From JBBDIK01 sp040880465 (GTDB lineage: Bacteria > Actinomycetota > UBA4738 > JBBDHU01), in assembly GCA_040880465.1 (NCBI GenBank), contig JBBDIK010000011.1, forward strand, positions 186,001 through 250,000: a stretch of DNA of 64,000 bases, written 5' to 3'. The notes beneath the pieces are model-generated. The model did not search any database, was not told the DNA's origin, and saw only the letters and a list, made by a program, of their open reading frames with translations. The stretch's first letter is position 1. Each line of letters starts with the position of its first letter. Made by a program: the position numbers and the translations under genes. Below, one piece after another: positions 17,061 to 24,391 of this stretch.

Positions 17061-17977
17061 GCGGGCGCCTTCCCTTTCCCCGCCTCCGTCAGATCGGTCC
17101 GGCCCCGCCACCGATCCAGGAACCGGTAGAAGTTGCGCTTGGACAGTGCATCGCGCCGGTCGGCGGGAGTCGCCGCCCACAGCCGATGTTCGTGCCTGGT
17201 CACCGGAAGCGGTACGACGCAGGTCCGCAAGCCTTGGTCCTTCAGTCGGAACGAGAACTCGATGTCCGCGGTCCGATAGAACTTGAACTTCTCGTCGAAG
17301 CCCCCCGTCGCCGCGATGGCCTCACGACGGAAGGCCATCAGGTACCCCTCGATCGCATCGACGTCCGGGCCGTCCGACGGCCGGAACTCACGAAGGTCAT
17401 CGGTGACGATCCCGAACGGGCCCACGAGACCGACGGAGGGATCCTCCAGCGCGTGCTCGATCGGACCGAGGACGTCGCCGGTCGGTTCGACGGAACCGTC
17501 GATCACGACGACCGTCCCGCCGGCCGCCCGGCGAAGACCGACGTTCCTGGCCAACCCCCATCCGGGATCTTCGTCGAGCATGATCACGTCGACGCCCTCC
17601 GGCCAGACGTCCGGGTCCGTATCCGCCGCATCCACGACGACGTACTGCACCGTGCGCGCGCCCGCTGCCCCGCGGACCGCCTCGATCCCGCGAACGGCGT
17701 CCTCGGGCCATCCCTGCACGACCCATTGCACCGACACGTCGAACGTCGCGTCCTCGACCGGCAGTGGCGCCACGTCCGCGGGACGGACCCGCCGGGCCGC
17801 CGGTTCAGTCTCGGAGGCAAGCCGTTGCATCACAGGGCCCTCCGGCCCGTCGACGACGTCGAACCCGAGTTCGCGGATCCGTTCTCGCAGGGCATCCGCC
17901 CGCTCGAACTCCTTGCGCTGCCTGGCTTCCTGGCGCTCCTGGGCCAGCCGCTCCACCTCATCGGGGACGTCCGTCAT
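17057..17977 (-). CDS. Family 2 glycosyltransferase with CysS-like N-terminal helix
   Basis: 306 residues. Residues ~8-46 (RQEARQRKEFERADALRERI, then RELGFDVVDGPEGP) closely resemble the C-terminal end of cysteinyl-tRNA synthetases. The rest (from about residue 78) is a GT-A glycosyltransferase: sugar-binding strand VQYVVVDAAD, LARNVGLRRAAGGTVVVIDGS, GFDEKFKFYRTADIEFSFRL. No membrane segment. The ATG overlaps the upstream hydrolase stop by 4 bases. Convergent with ftsH, overlapping its stop by 4 bp. Acceptor unknown. Confidence 0.82.
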   Translation of the reverse strand: MTDVPDEVERLAQERQEARQRKEFERADALRERIRELGFDVVDGPEGPVMQRLASETEPAARRVRPADVAPLPVEDATFDVSVQWVVQGWPEDAVRGIEAVRGAAGARTVQYVVVDAADTDPDVWPEGVDVIMLDEDPGWGLARNVGLRRAAGGTVVVIDGSVEPTGDVLGPIEHALEDPSVGLVGPFGIVTDDLREFRPSDGPDVDAIEGYLMAFRREAIAATGGFDEKFKFYRTADIEFSFRLKDQGLRTCVVPLPVTRHEHRLWAATPADRRDALSKRNFYRFLDRWRGRTDLTEAGKGKAPA

Positions 17978-18738
17978 CCCGGGTGCCTCCGGACGAAGTC
18001 GAGCACAGCCGCGTCGGCGGCCGCCGGCTGCTCCCAGTGATAGACATGACCGGCACCCTCGAGGAGCACGAGCTCAGCGCCCGGGATGCGATCGGCCAGT
18101 AGCAGCGCGTTCTCGACGCCGATCACCCGGTCCACGGTCCCATGCAACACCAGCGTCGGCGCAGCGATCGCGCCGAGACGTTCGGAAGCATCGAACGTCT
18201 GCATCGCTTCCCACTGCCGTCGGGCGGCGTGCGGCTGTTGCGGGATCCCCTGCGAGAACAGCGCGCGGACGCCGGCGGGGTCGGTGGCCGCGTAGGACTC
18301 GGAGAAGATCGCGAGATCTGCGGCGCCCTTGGGGACCCGCTCTCGCACCCGAACCACCGAGTCCCCGCCCGCATGGGTGGACGCGGCGATCAACGTCGTG
18401 GCCCGCGACGGCGCGACCATGGCCAACTCAAGGGCGACCATCCCTCCGAACGACTGCCCGTACACATGGGCTCGTTCGAGGCCCAGATGATCGAGGAGTC
18501 CGAGGGCATCGTCGACGAACGTCGCCATGGTCTGCGGCTCATCCGGAGCATCGGACCGGCCGTTCCCGCGCTGGTCGTAGGCGATGACGAAGCACTCCGC
18601 GGACAGGGCGGGGATGTTCCGACTCCAACCGGGAAGGTCACCGCCTGCGCCCTCGACCAGCAGAAGGGGGTCGGAGTCCGGCGTTCCGTGGGTCTCGTAG
18701 GCCAGTCGGCAACCGTCGGGTCGCACCAACTCGGGCAC
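17974..18738 (-). CDS. Alpha/beta hydrolase
   Basis: 254 residues. Oxyanion/HG-type segment LLLVEGAGGDLPGW, nucleophile elbow YGQSFGGMVALE (Ser), acid in LHGTVDRVI (Asp) and GAGHVYHWEQP (His): a complete catalytic triad. Soluble; substrate unknown. GTG at 18738 is preceded by AGGAGGAG, which decides the start. The stop overlaps the glycosyltransferase start (ATGA), so the two form an operon. Confidence 0.9.
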   Translation of the reverse strand: MPELVRPDGCRLAYETHGTPDSDPLLLVEGAGGDLPGWSRNIPALSAECFVIAYDQRGNGRSDAPDEPQTMATFVDDALGLLDHLGLERAHVYGQSFGGMVALELAMVAPSRATTLIAASTHAGGDSVVRVRERVPKGAADLAIFSESYAATDPAGVRALFSQGIPQQPHAARRQWEAMQTFDASERLGAIAAPTLVLHGTVDRVIGVENALLLADRIPGAELVLLEGAGHVYHWEQPAAADAAVLDFVRRHPG

Positions 18739-18762
18739 GGCAGGCTCCTCCTGGATACGGAA

Positions 18763-18786
18763 GGGGCGGGCGTCGCCGCCCGCCCC
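18763..18786 (-). terminator. Hairpin terminator, probably the original tRNA-fMet terminator
   Basis: 10-bp perfect stem GGGGCGGGCG / CGCCCGCCCC with a 4-nt loop and TTCC beyond on the minus strand. It lies directly past the tRNA 3' remnant at 18794-18842, where the tRNA terminator would have been before the island inserted. Confidence 0.65.
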
Positions 18787-18793
18787 CCTCATC

Positions 18794-18842
18794 GTCGCGG
18801 GGGTAGGATTTGAACCTACGACCTCTGGGTTATGAGCCCAGC
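18794..18842 (-). other. Left attachment site: 49-bp copy of the tRNA-fMet 3' part
   Basis: Identical over 49 bp to 29416-29464. 48 of these are the tRNA 3' half (T arm, anticodon arm, acceptor strand). Homology stops abruptly at 18843, where the element sequence begins. This is the displaced host 3' end of the tRNA gene and not a functional tRNA: the D arm and 5' acceptor strand are missing. Confidence 0.92.
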
Positions 18843-18950
18843 AACCTATCAGGCAGGCAAGGGCATCAGGCGGCGTCCAGGGCCCTGACCTGCGGCTTCT
18901 CTCCAACCAAGTGTCCCAGGTTCCCTCAAGAGTCGTCGGCTCGCCCCCGG

Positions 18951-18972
18951 CGCGGGAGAAAGTTGGGAGAAA
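18951..18972 (+). repeat. Left subterminal 22-bp repeat (candidate integrase arm site)
   Basis: Contains GGGAGAAA twice at an 11-bp period (18954-18961 and 18965-18972), and matches 29319-29340 at 20 of 22 positions in the same orientation. Lies 109 bp inside the left attachment core. No gene lies between the core and 19043. Confidence 0.75.
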
Positions 18973-19042
18973 CTTGGAGAGAGAGCGAGAATGATCCGCA
19001 AGGGGTAATGCCTGATGATCGACCACAGTTGTGAGGCCGCCC

Positions 19043-19408
19043 TCAGGAAATGAGGGAGGCGTAGATCACGAAGAATGCCAGTACGTCCAGCAACCCAATC
19101 ACGACGCCGGCGGTCGCAGTGCCTTTACCGCCCTGCTGGCCGCCGGATGCTGCAATCTGTGACTGGGCGACAATCCCCAAGATGATTGCGATAGGTCCGA
19201 GGACGATCCCGAAAACTAGGAGGCCGACGATCGCGCAGGCGAGCGACGCGGTAGCCAGTCCGTTCGAGGTTGGTGCTGCTACCGGGGGTGGCGGAGGTGG
19301 CGCTACCACGCCAGGCGGGGCGGGGTCGGTGGCGAGGCTGCTGCCACAGTGCTTGCACTTGATCGCCTCATCCTGGACCTCTTCGGCACAGTACGGGCAT
19401 TTCTTCAA
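19043..19408 (-). CDS. Zinc-ribbon head with two-TM DUF4190-like membrane domain (island cargo)
   Basis: 121 residues. Zinc ribbon Cys4, Cys7, Cys18, Cys21 (KKCPYCAEEVQDEAIKCKHC), a Pro-rich linker (~28-46), then two TM helices with GLATASLACAIVGLL and GPIAIILGIVAQSQI, the pattern of DUF4190 domains. TTG start at 19408 with AGGACGAG upstream, 9 bp after the previous gene's stop. The head is nearly identical to those at 19418 and 28525. Last gene of the leftward operon, next to the attachment site. Function unknown. Confidence 0.82.
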   Translation of the reverse strand: MKKCPYCAEEVQDEAIKCKHCGSSLATDPAPPGVVAPPPPPPVAAPTSNGLATASLACAIVGLLVFGIVLGPIAIILGIVAQSQIAASGGQQGGKGTATAGVVIGLLDVLAFFVIYASLIS

Positions 19409-19417
19409 GAGCTCGTC

Positions 19418-19975
19418 CTACCATCCATCGCTGCATTCGGCGGCAGACTGAGCATCGACCGAGCCGTAGGTGGTACCGGCCCCCGTAGCGCTGTCAGCGA
19501 CGCAGAAGACATCCCCCTTCAGGCTCTGCGTAACGAGCAGGATCGAGCCAGCTTGAACGTCCCTGATGCTCACGGCGCCCTGGGATGCCGTGCTGGCGGT
19601 ATCGTAGGTTAGCGACGGCTCGACGGCGGCCATCTCCTCAGGAGTGACATAAGAATATGAATCCGAGTCCGTGAAGATGGTCTTGGCTGCCACCAGGGCG
19701 TTGCGAAGTTCCGATTGAGCCAACCTTGCGGCCGCTCGGTCACGTGATCCCCGGTTCGCGAACCAAGCGCCTCCGAACACGACAGCGACAACCACGACCA
19801 CTGCGACGACGGCGATCCACGCCGACTGGCTCGCGGAGCCCTTCGCCGGTCGCGGGGGTGCTTCCCCAGCGGGCACGGGGGCCGGTGCAGTGGGTTGGCG
19901 CAGATCGCTCCCACAGTGCTTGCACTTGATCGCATCGTCCTGAATCTCCTCAGCGCAGTACGGGCACCGCTTCAA
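19418..19975 (-). CDS. Zinc-ribbon head, one TM helix and pilin-like outer domain (island cargo)
   Basis: 185 residues from a TTG start (GGGAGGCGGAAG just upstream). Zinc ribbon Cys4/Cys7/Cys18/Cys21, Pro/Ala linker, TM helix about 51-70 (AWIAVVAVVVVVAVVFGGAW), then an extracytoplasmic pilin-like domain (ELRNALVAAKTIF, VEPSLTY, VFCVADS, ECSDGW) homologous along its length to the chromosomal protein at 9997-10473. So host-type and island-type proteins share the outer domain while the inner zinc ribbon is island-specific in this window. Role unknown; a surface protein that alters phage or cell contact is only a guess. Confidence 0.82.
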   Translation of the reverse strand: MKRCPYCAEEIQDDAIKCKHCGSDLRQPTAPAPVPAGEAPPRPAKGSASQSAWIAVVAVVVVVAVVFGGAWFANRGSRDRAAARLAQSELRNALVAAKTIFTDSDSYSYVTPEEMAAVEPSLTYDTASTASQGAVSIRDVQAGSILLVTQSLKGDVFCVADSATGAGTTYGSVDAQSAAECSDGW

Positions 19976-20056
19976 CTTCCGCCTCCCTTGCTCTCACCCG
20001 TGGCGTGGCGAGCCGCCGGAAGGATCGCGCTGCGCCTGTGCTGACGGTCGAGGGAA

Positions 20057-21427
20057 TCAGACATCCGTCGGCGCCCCAGACTCCTCGGGTGCGGGACGAG
20101 CGATGTCCGGGGGAGGAAGCCGGTTGGCAGCCTCATCGGCGGGAACCTGGGACTCTTCCTCCGGCGAAGGCTTCTTCATCTTGGGAGGGGGCGGCTTCCA
20201 GGCACGCAGCGCCTGCAGAACGTCGGCGTAGAAGGTCTTGGTCGTGTCCAAGACGCTGTCGATGAACGAGCCGCGTCCTGCCGACCGCTTCAGCCCCATC
20301 GGCGTGGTCATCGCAATCAGGAAGCTGCGGATCTCCTTGTCGGACTCGGGGTAGAGCGCCCCCGGCTCAGCATGCGCCTCGCCAAGCGTCGTCGCGAGGG
20401 TTGACTGTGTGCGCGCCACCCGCGCCTCGATGCGCAGTCCTTCGGGTGCATCACCGAGCTGACGAAGGAGCCAGGAAACGCGACCCTTGGACCGTCCGTC
20501 TCGTGGCGCCTCAACGGCAGTCGACACGCTCACCTGTCGAGCGAACAGATCAGCGGCGATACTCAGCGCGCCCGCGGCGTCGGGAACCGACAACTCCGCG
20601 TAGAGCACGCCCGTCGATTCGAGCGATTCGCAGAGCGCGCTGCGGCGAGCGGCTGGCTGAGCCTCCCTCTTCGGCAACAGCTGCTTGACGTTGCGACCGA
20701 GATCCTTGGTTAGCTCGAGCGCGAGGAATCGGATCAAGTCATCCCATCGCGCCGCGACCGCATCCACCTCCGGCTCGCTCCTTCGTATCGTCCGCGCCCG
20801 CGCCCCGTCGCGCACCTTGGTCCAGGCCGGGCCCATCGAGTCGAACGCCACCGCACCGGACCGAGGGTCGGACAAGTACCGGATCAACTCGCCGAGCACA
20901 TACGCCTGCTCGGGATCGCTGACACCGCGGTGCTCGCGCACGACGACCGCTTCGGTGAGCACGTTGACCCAAGACCAGTGGGCGAGACTGACCTTGCGAA
21001 GCTTCCTTCGGTCGACCTCGATCGGATAGCCGCTGGCCGCCGTCACGAAATGATTGGAAAGAGACAACACCGCGTCTGCACCAATCTCGCGTGCGAGGTC
21101 GAGGTAGGCGTTCATCTGGTCGGGCTCCAGGGCGTTCGGTCCCGTCTTGGCCTCAACGATGGCGCCCCAGGTCTTGCCGGCGCGGGTCACCGCGATGATT
21201 CCGTCCGGACGGATCGATCGCTCACCGACCGTGAAAGGGACCTCGATGAACGTCTCGACTTTCCCCGATGGGGCGCCGAGGGGCTTGAGGAGCGTCCGGC
21301 TGAAATCGGGAACCACCGTCATTACCGCAAGAAGGGCCGAGGCTGCGCGGCGTTCCTGCGCCTCGACGCCGGAGGCGGAGGAGATGGGGATCAGTCTGGC
21401 AATCGGCCAGGTAGGTTGAACGTCCAG
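20057..21427 (-). CDS. Predicted PD-(D/E)XK-type protein, CTG start (island cargo)
   Basis: 456 residues if started at CTG 21427. Residues ~60-115 carry a nuclease-like core: RPDG (Asp75), then VEAKTG (Glu92, Lys94), then a helix with Gln104 and Tyr108 (QMNAYLDLAREIG) and a strand AVLSLSN, the classic PD-(D/E)XK order. The remainder, with a Pro-rich tail, is unrecognised. No ATG, GTG or TTG fits between the upstream gene's stop and the conserved-looking WPIARLIP segment, while AGGAGG lies 10 bases before the CTG. Follows the secreted-protein gene by 5 bp. A nuclease or defence role is inferred from motif only. Confidence 0.72.
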   Translation of the reverse strand: MDVQPTWPIARLIPISSASGVEAQERRAASALLAVMTVVPDFSRTLLKPLGAPSGKVETFIEVPFTVGERSIRPDGIIAVTRAGKTWGAIVEAKTGPNALEPDQMNAYLDLAREIGADAVLSLSNHFVTAASGYPIEVDRRKLRKVSLAHWSWVNVLTEAVVVREHRGVSDPEQAYVLGELIRYLSDPRSGAVAFDSMGPAWTKVRDGARARTIRRSEPEVDAVAARWDDLIRFLALELTKDLGRNVKQLLPKREAQPAARRSALCESLESTGVLYAELSVPDAAGALSIAADLFARQVSVSTAVEAPRDGRSKGRVSWLLRQLGDAPEGLRIEARVARTQSTLATTLGEAHAEPGALYPESDKEIRSFLIAMTTPMGLKRSAGRGSFIDSVLDTTKTFYADVLQALRAWKPPPPKMKKPSPEEESQVPADEAANRLPPPDIARPAPEESGAPTDV

Positions 21428-21432
21428 GGCCT

Positions 21433-22077
21433 CTATTCCTCCTCTGACTCGGAGCCCTCCACCGGGATCTGAACGAATGTCTCTTGCGAGGAAGTTGCAC
21501 CTCCGGCGGACGTCGCGCGTGCTCGAACTCGGCAGCGAAGATCGTCGGTCCAGGTCACGACCTTGAGGGACGGAGTGGTGTTCGCGCGATCGTCCCAAAC
21601 GTCGCCCCAGGTCTCGTAGACGTCAAGAGGGTCGTAGATGTTCCTGTCCGCAAAGTCGGGCTGGAACATCCGAGTGGCCTTCTTCACGTCCGACTTCAGC
21701 GGCGGCGCCACCAGGCGAAAGCGCGCGTTGCGCTTCTGCTGGAGGAAGTCGTAGCTCTCGTCATCGTTCCCATCGACCCATTCGAAGTCGCCGTCCAGGA
21801 AGATTCCCGGATCGGTCCTGCAGGACAGTCGGAGAGTTCCGAGTGTCGTCTTGCTTCGAACCTCGACACGTATCCTCATCCCGGTTCGGTAGTCCGGATC
21901 GAACTTCTTGGCGAGGGACGCCTTCGTGGACTCACCAACCCGTGTCGCCTGGGCGGTCAGGCATAGATAGCGATTGCACTTGGCCTCGGCGCGCGACGGC
22001 GTTGCGTTCGCGATGCCCACGGACAGAAGCGTGAGCAACAGTACCCGGAGGGCAGCCTGTCTTCCGGACATCGTCAT
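21433..22077 (-). CDS. Secreted protein of unknown function, 214 aa (island cargo)
   Basis: Signal peptide (about 1-32; hydrophobic ALRVLLLTLLSVGIA, cleavage near AEA), then a soluble beta-rich sequence with four cysteines (KCNRYLCL, LSCRTD, LRCRVR) suited to two disulfides. No family recognised. The ATG at 22077 overlaps the stop of the two-TM gene (ATGA), and its TAG lies inside the AGGAGG site serving the PD-(D/E)XK gene. The three genes are thus translationally linked. Confidence 0.75.
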   Translation of the reverse strand: MTMSGRQAALRVLLLTLLSVGIANATPSRAEAKCNRYLCLTAQATRVGESTKASLAKKFDPDYRTGMRIRVEVRSKTTLGTLRLSCRTDPGIFLDGDFEWVDGNDDESYDFLQQKRNARFRLVAPPLKSDVKKATRMFQPDFADRNIYDPLDVYETWGDVWDDRANTTPSLKVVTWTDDLRCRVRARATSAGGATSSQETFVQIPVEGSESEEE

Positions 22078-22472
22078 GTGTCGAATCGCGATCGCTCTCG
22101 TCCGGCAAGGAGGATTGCAAGGAGGATGCTCACTAGTAGAACGACCACCGCCGCTAGCAGACCATTCCGGATCCCGGACTGGCGTACCTGTTCGATGCTT
22201 GCGTCCCGGATGCCCCACGAGGCGGCCACCTCCTGCTGAGGGGCAGACTCGGTCATCGCATCGTTTGCCGCGGCGGTCTTGGCAAGTGACTTCGCCCGGG
22301 ACTCCGCCCCGGCGGAGACCATCACATAGGCGATTCCCCCGAGGACCAGGAGTGCAGCAATCAGGGCAACCGTCGCGCGCCCCCTACGACCGCCAGCCCG
22401 TCTCACTTGGGTGAGCGCCGCGTCCAACTCTCGGTCGCTGAGCGTCGCAGGATCCTGCCCGATATCTGGCAC
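22074..22472 (-). CDS. Two-TM membrane protein, 132 aa (island cargo)
   Basis: TM helices about 33-53 and 103-125 enclose an outside loop of ~50 polar residues; the N- and C-termini are short and charged. No motif recognised. Resembles small phage or defence membrane effectors only in layout. GTG at 22472 is preceded by GGGAGGGGGT. First gene of a tight trio with the secreted and PD-(D/E)XK-type proteins. Confidence 0.75.
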   Translation of the reverse strand: MPDIGQDPATLSDRELDAALTQVRRAGGRRGRATVALIAALLVLGGIAYVMVSAGAESRAKSLAKTAAANDAMTESAPQQEVAASWGIRDASIEQVRQSGIRNGLLAAVVVLLVSILLAILLAGRERSRFDT

Positions 22473-22580
22473 CTGACCCCCTCCCCGCTAGGTTCACCGA
22501 GTCAGGCCCCGATACTGCCCCATCGGTAAGCACCGGTGCAAACCAGCGCTGCGTCCGCCTGGGTGACGGCGTTGGCCCCC

Positions 22581-23081
22581 TTAGATGCCCACGAGCCGCC
22601 GGGCGCGATCGTGGGCATCGTCCCCGGTTTTGTCCGGCGGGATTGGGGACCGGATCGAGAGTTCCTCTCGGGCCTGAGGCGACAACCCGAAATCGCGGCC
22701 TAAGCGCTGAACCGCCCCGGCGCTATCACGGACCGCTTGGAGGCATTGATTCTTCACGCGCCCCCGAGCTCCGTCGACCAGGATCGCTCGACCCGATGCG
22801 TGCCATTCATCCATCGCCGCCCTCCAGACCGACACCGCCAAGCAATAACACCCGAAGAGGTCTGCGTCCCACAGTCCGGAGAGACCGACCCTGGTTGCAA
22901 GCTCGGGCGCGAGGCGCTCCCACGTCTCGGTTGCAACCGGATCATCGAGGAGGTGCGCAGGAACGGGCGGCGGTCCGTCTTCGGGAGCGGGAACCGGCTG
23001 ATCCCTCGAGATCCTCGATGAGCGGACGCCGTCGCGCTCCTTGACCTGCTTCGACTTCGGCCTCGGTCCTCGCTTACCCAG
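22581..23081 (-). CDS. terS: Phage small terminase, P27 family, CTG start
   Basis: 166 residues. N-terminus reads (L/M)GKRGPRPKSKQVKER, then a Pro-rich hinge, WERLAPEL, WDADLFGCYCLAVSVWRAA and C-terminal GRDFGLSPQAREEL, the successive hallmarks of P27-type small terminases that bind packaging sites. In frame upstream of the CTG (23079-23081) is a TGA, with GGAGGG 7 bases before the CTG; the only ordinary start (TTG, 22841) would discard half of the domain. No large terminase lies in the island, as in satellites that redirect a helper phage's packaging motor. Confidence 0.83.
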   Translation of the reverse strand: MGKRGPRPKSKQVKERDGVRSSRISRDQPVPAPEDGPPPVPAHLLDDPVATETWERLAPELATRVGLSGLWDADLFGCYCLAVSVWRAAMDEWHASGRAILVDGARGRVKNQCLQAVRDSAGAVQRLGRDFGLSPQAREELSIRSPIPPDKTGDDAHDRARRLVGI

Positions 23082-23181
23082 GGTTCAGCCCTCCATGGAC
23101 GAGTTGGCGAAACTCGGCTCGCCCGACGCGGGACGACCTCGGCGGTATAGGTGGGGCGTGCCACCGGTCATACCCCACCCA

Positions 23182-23817
23182 CTACACCGGCTCGACGAGG
23201 GCGGGGGTGGCTCCCACGAGCGCAGACACCATCTCGACGAGGCCCTCCGCTTCGAACGATCCGTCGCCGCTTGCAGTACGAAGTCGAACGGGCGAAACCG
23301 ACAGCCCAACGTTCGGGAAGCCTTCGGCCCACGCGAGAGCGGACCTCGCTACCTCGAACTCGCGGAGTGCCGCTGCCAAATGGACAGCGGCCTCAAGCGC
23401 AGCTTCTCGCCGCTGCTCGAATACCTCGAGGCCGAGCGCCATCATCTCCTCTCGCTGGCTACGTCCCTCGGCTATCAATGCAGTCTGAGCATCGCGCCGT
23501 GCCCCCGCAAGGACGGGCACACGCGCTGACGCCTCGGCGATCTCCGCTTCGATCTTCGCGAGCGCAGCCCCGTCCTTGGCGGTAGGGTTCCGACCCGCTC
23601 GAAGGGCCCGGCGTTTTGCCTGCTCGTATTCCGCGGCCACCTTTCTACGTTCCTTCCGCACTCGCGCAAGCCGCGCCTTCAGCAATCGCTCCTCTTCGGC
23701 GAGCTTCGAGACCTCGGCGACCAAGTCACGCACCTCGCCCTCGGGAAGCAGGCCCGCTGGCGGGAAGCTGCTGCTCGTGACGCCGACCGGGCGCCGGATA
23801 ATCGTGTTGGTTCCCAT
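23182..23817 (-). CDS. Coiled-coil protein of unknown function, 211 aa (island)
   Basis: Residues ~27-170 are highly charged, Ala/Glu/Arg-rich and heptad-like (EVSKLAEEERLLKARLARVR), indicating long coiled coils; the C-terminal 40 residues are less regular. No membrane segment or cysteine. ATG at 23817 lies 3 bp after the upstream stop. Positioned directly before the small terminase, where scaffolding or capsid-modifying proteins occur in some satellites, but no homology is recognised. Confidence 0.7.
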   Translation of the reverse strand: MGTNTIIRRPVGVTSSSFPPAGLLPEGEVRDLVAEVSKLAEEERLLKARLARVRKERRKVAAEYEQAKRRALRAGRNPTAKDGAALAKIEAEIAEASARVPVLAGARRDAQTALIAEGRSQREEMMALGLEVFEQRREAALEAAVHLAAALREFEVARSALAWAEGFPNVGLSVSPVRLRTASGDGSFEAEGLVEMVSALVGATPALVEPV

Positions 23818-23820
23818 TGG

Positions 23821-24240
23821 TCAGGCCTCCTTCGTTCGACGGACTCCACGGTCGCCGCCGTATTCGTCGCCAGCGAACTCACCATCCCGAACGCGTGCGT
23901 GATGGACTTGAACCTTAAGCGCGATCGAACCCCTTGTGTCGCCGTCAAGCTGCATCTCCGTCGCGATCTCGTTCACGCGAGAGAGTCGGGCGAGTCGAAC
24001 GGCCTCGCCGACGTCGCCGTCGAGTGTCTCGTCTGCCGCCGCTCGGCTCGCTCTCTCGATCTCGGCGAGCGCACCTGGAACCGACCACGGTCGTCCCGTT
24101 GGCAGCGTGGACGGAGGCAGAGGCGCGACAGGTGGGAAGGCAGCCTGGCGTTTGGCGCGAACGCTCTCTTCGGCTTGGTGTCGCGTCATCGGTGGTTCGT
24201 CGCCGGGATCGGCGAGCGGATCAATTCTCGTCGTAGCCAT
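23821..24240 (-). CDS. Hypothetical protein, 139 aa (island)
   Basis: Pro-rich N-terminal third, then a helical middle (LAEIERASRAAADETLDG, AVRLARLSRVNEIATEMQL) and a charged tail. No known motif. AGGAGG lies 6 bases before ATG 24240. Cotranscribed with the coiled-coil gene downstream (3-bp gap). Confidence 0.68.
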   Translation of the reverse strand: MATTRIDPLADPGDEPPMTRHQAEESVRAKRQAAFPPVAPLPPSTLPTGRPWSVPGALAEIERASRAAADETLDGDVGEAVRLARLSRVNEIATEMQLDGDTRGSIALKVQVHHARVRDGEFAGDEYGGDRGVRRTKEA

Positions 24241-24391
24241 CTCGTCCTCCTGTCGTCGTTCGGTGGGACGCTGAACAAGAGCGACCCCTCAGCGTGCAGT
24301 GGAACGGACGCATCCTCTGCGTCCGGAGATCACGGAGGGGACCCCAGGCGCGCCAGATGCGGCGCAGCTCGAATGTCCCGCCCCGTGACAA

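Noticed and set aside
18794..18842. Second tRNA-Met gene
   Set aside because: Only the 3' 48 bases are present; the D arm and 5' acceptor strand are replaced by island sequence.
22754..23164. 136-aa minus-strand ORF overlapping the small terminase
   Set aside because: Runs in another frame of the terminase; Ser/Arg-rich, no motif, while the terminase frame has the full P27 pattern.
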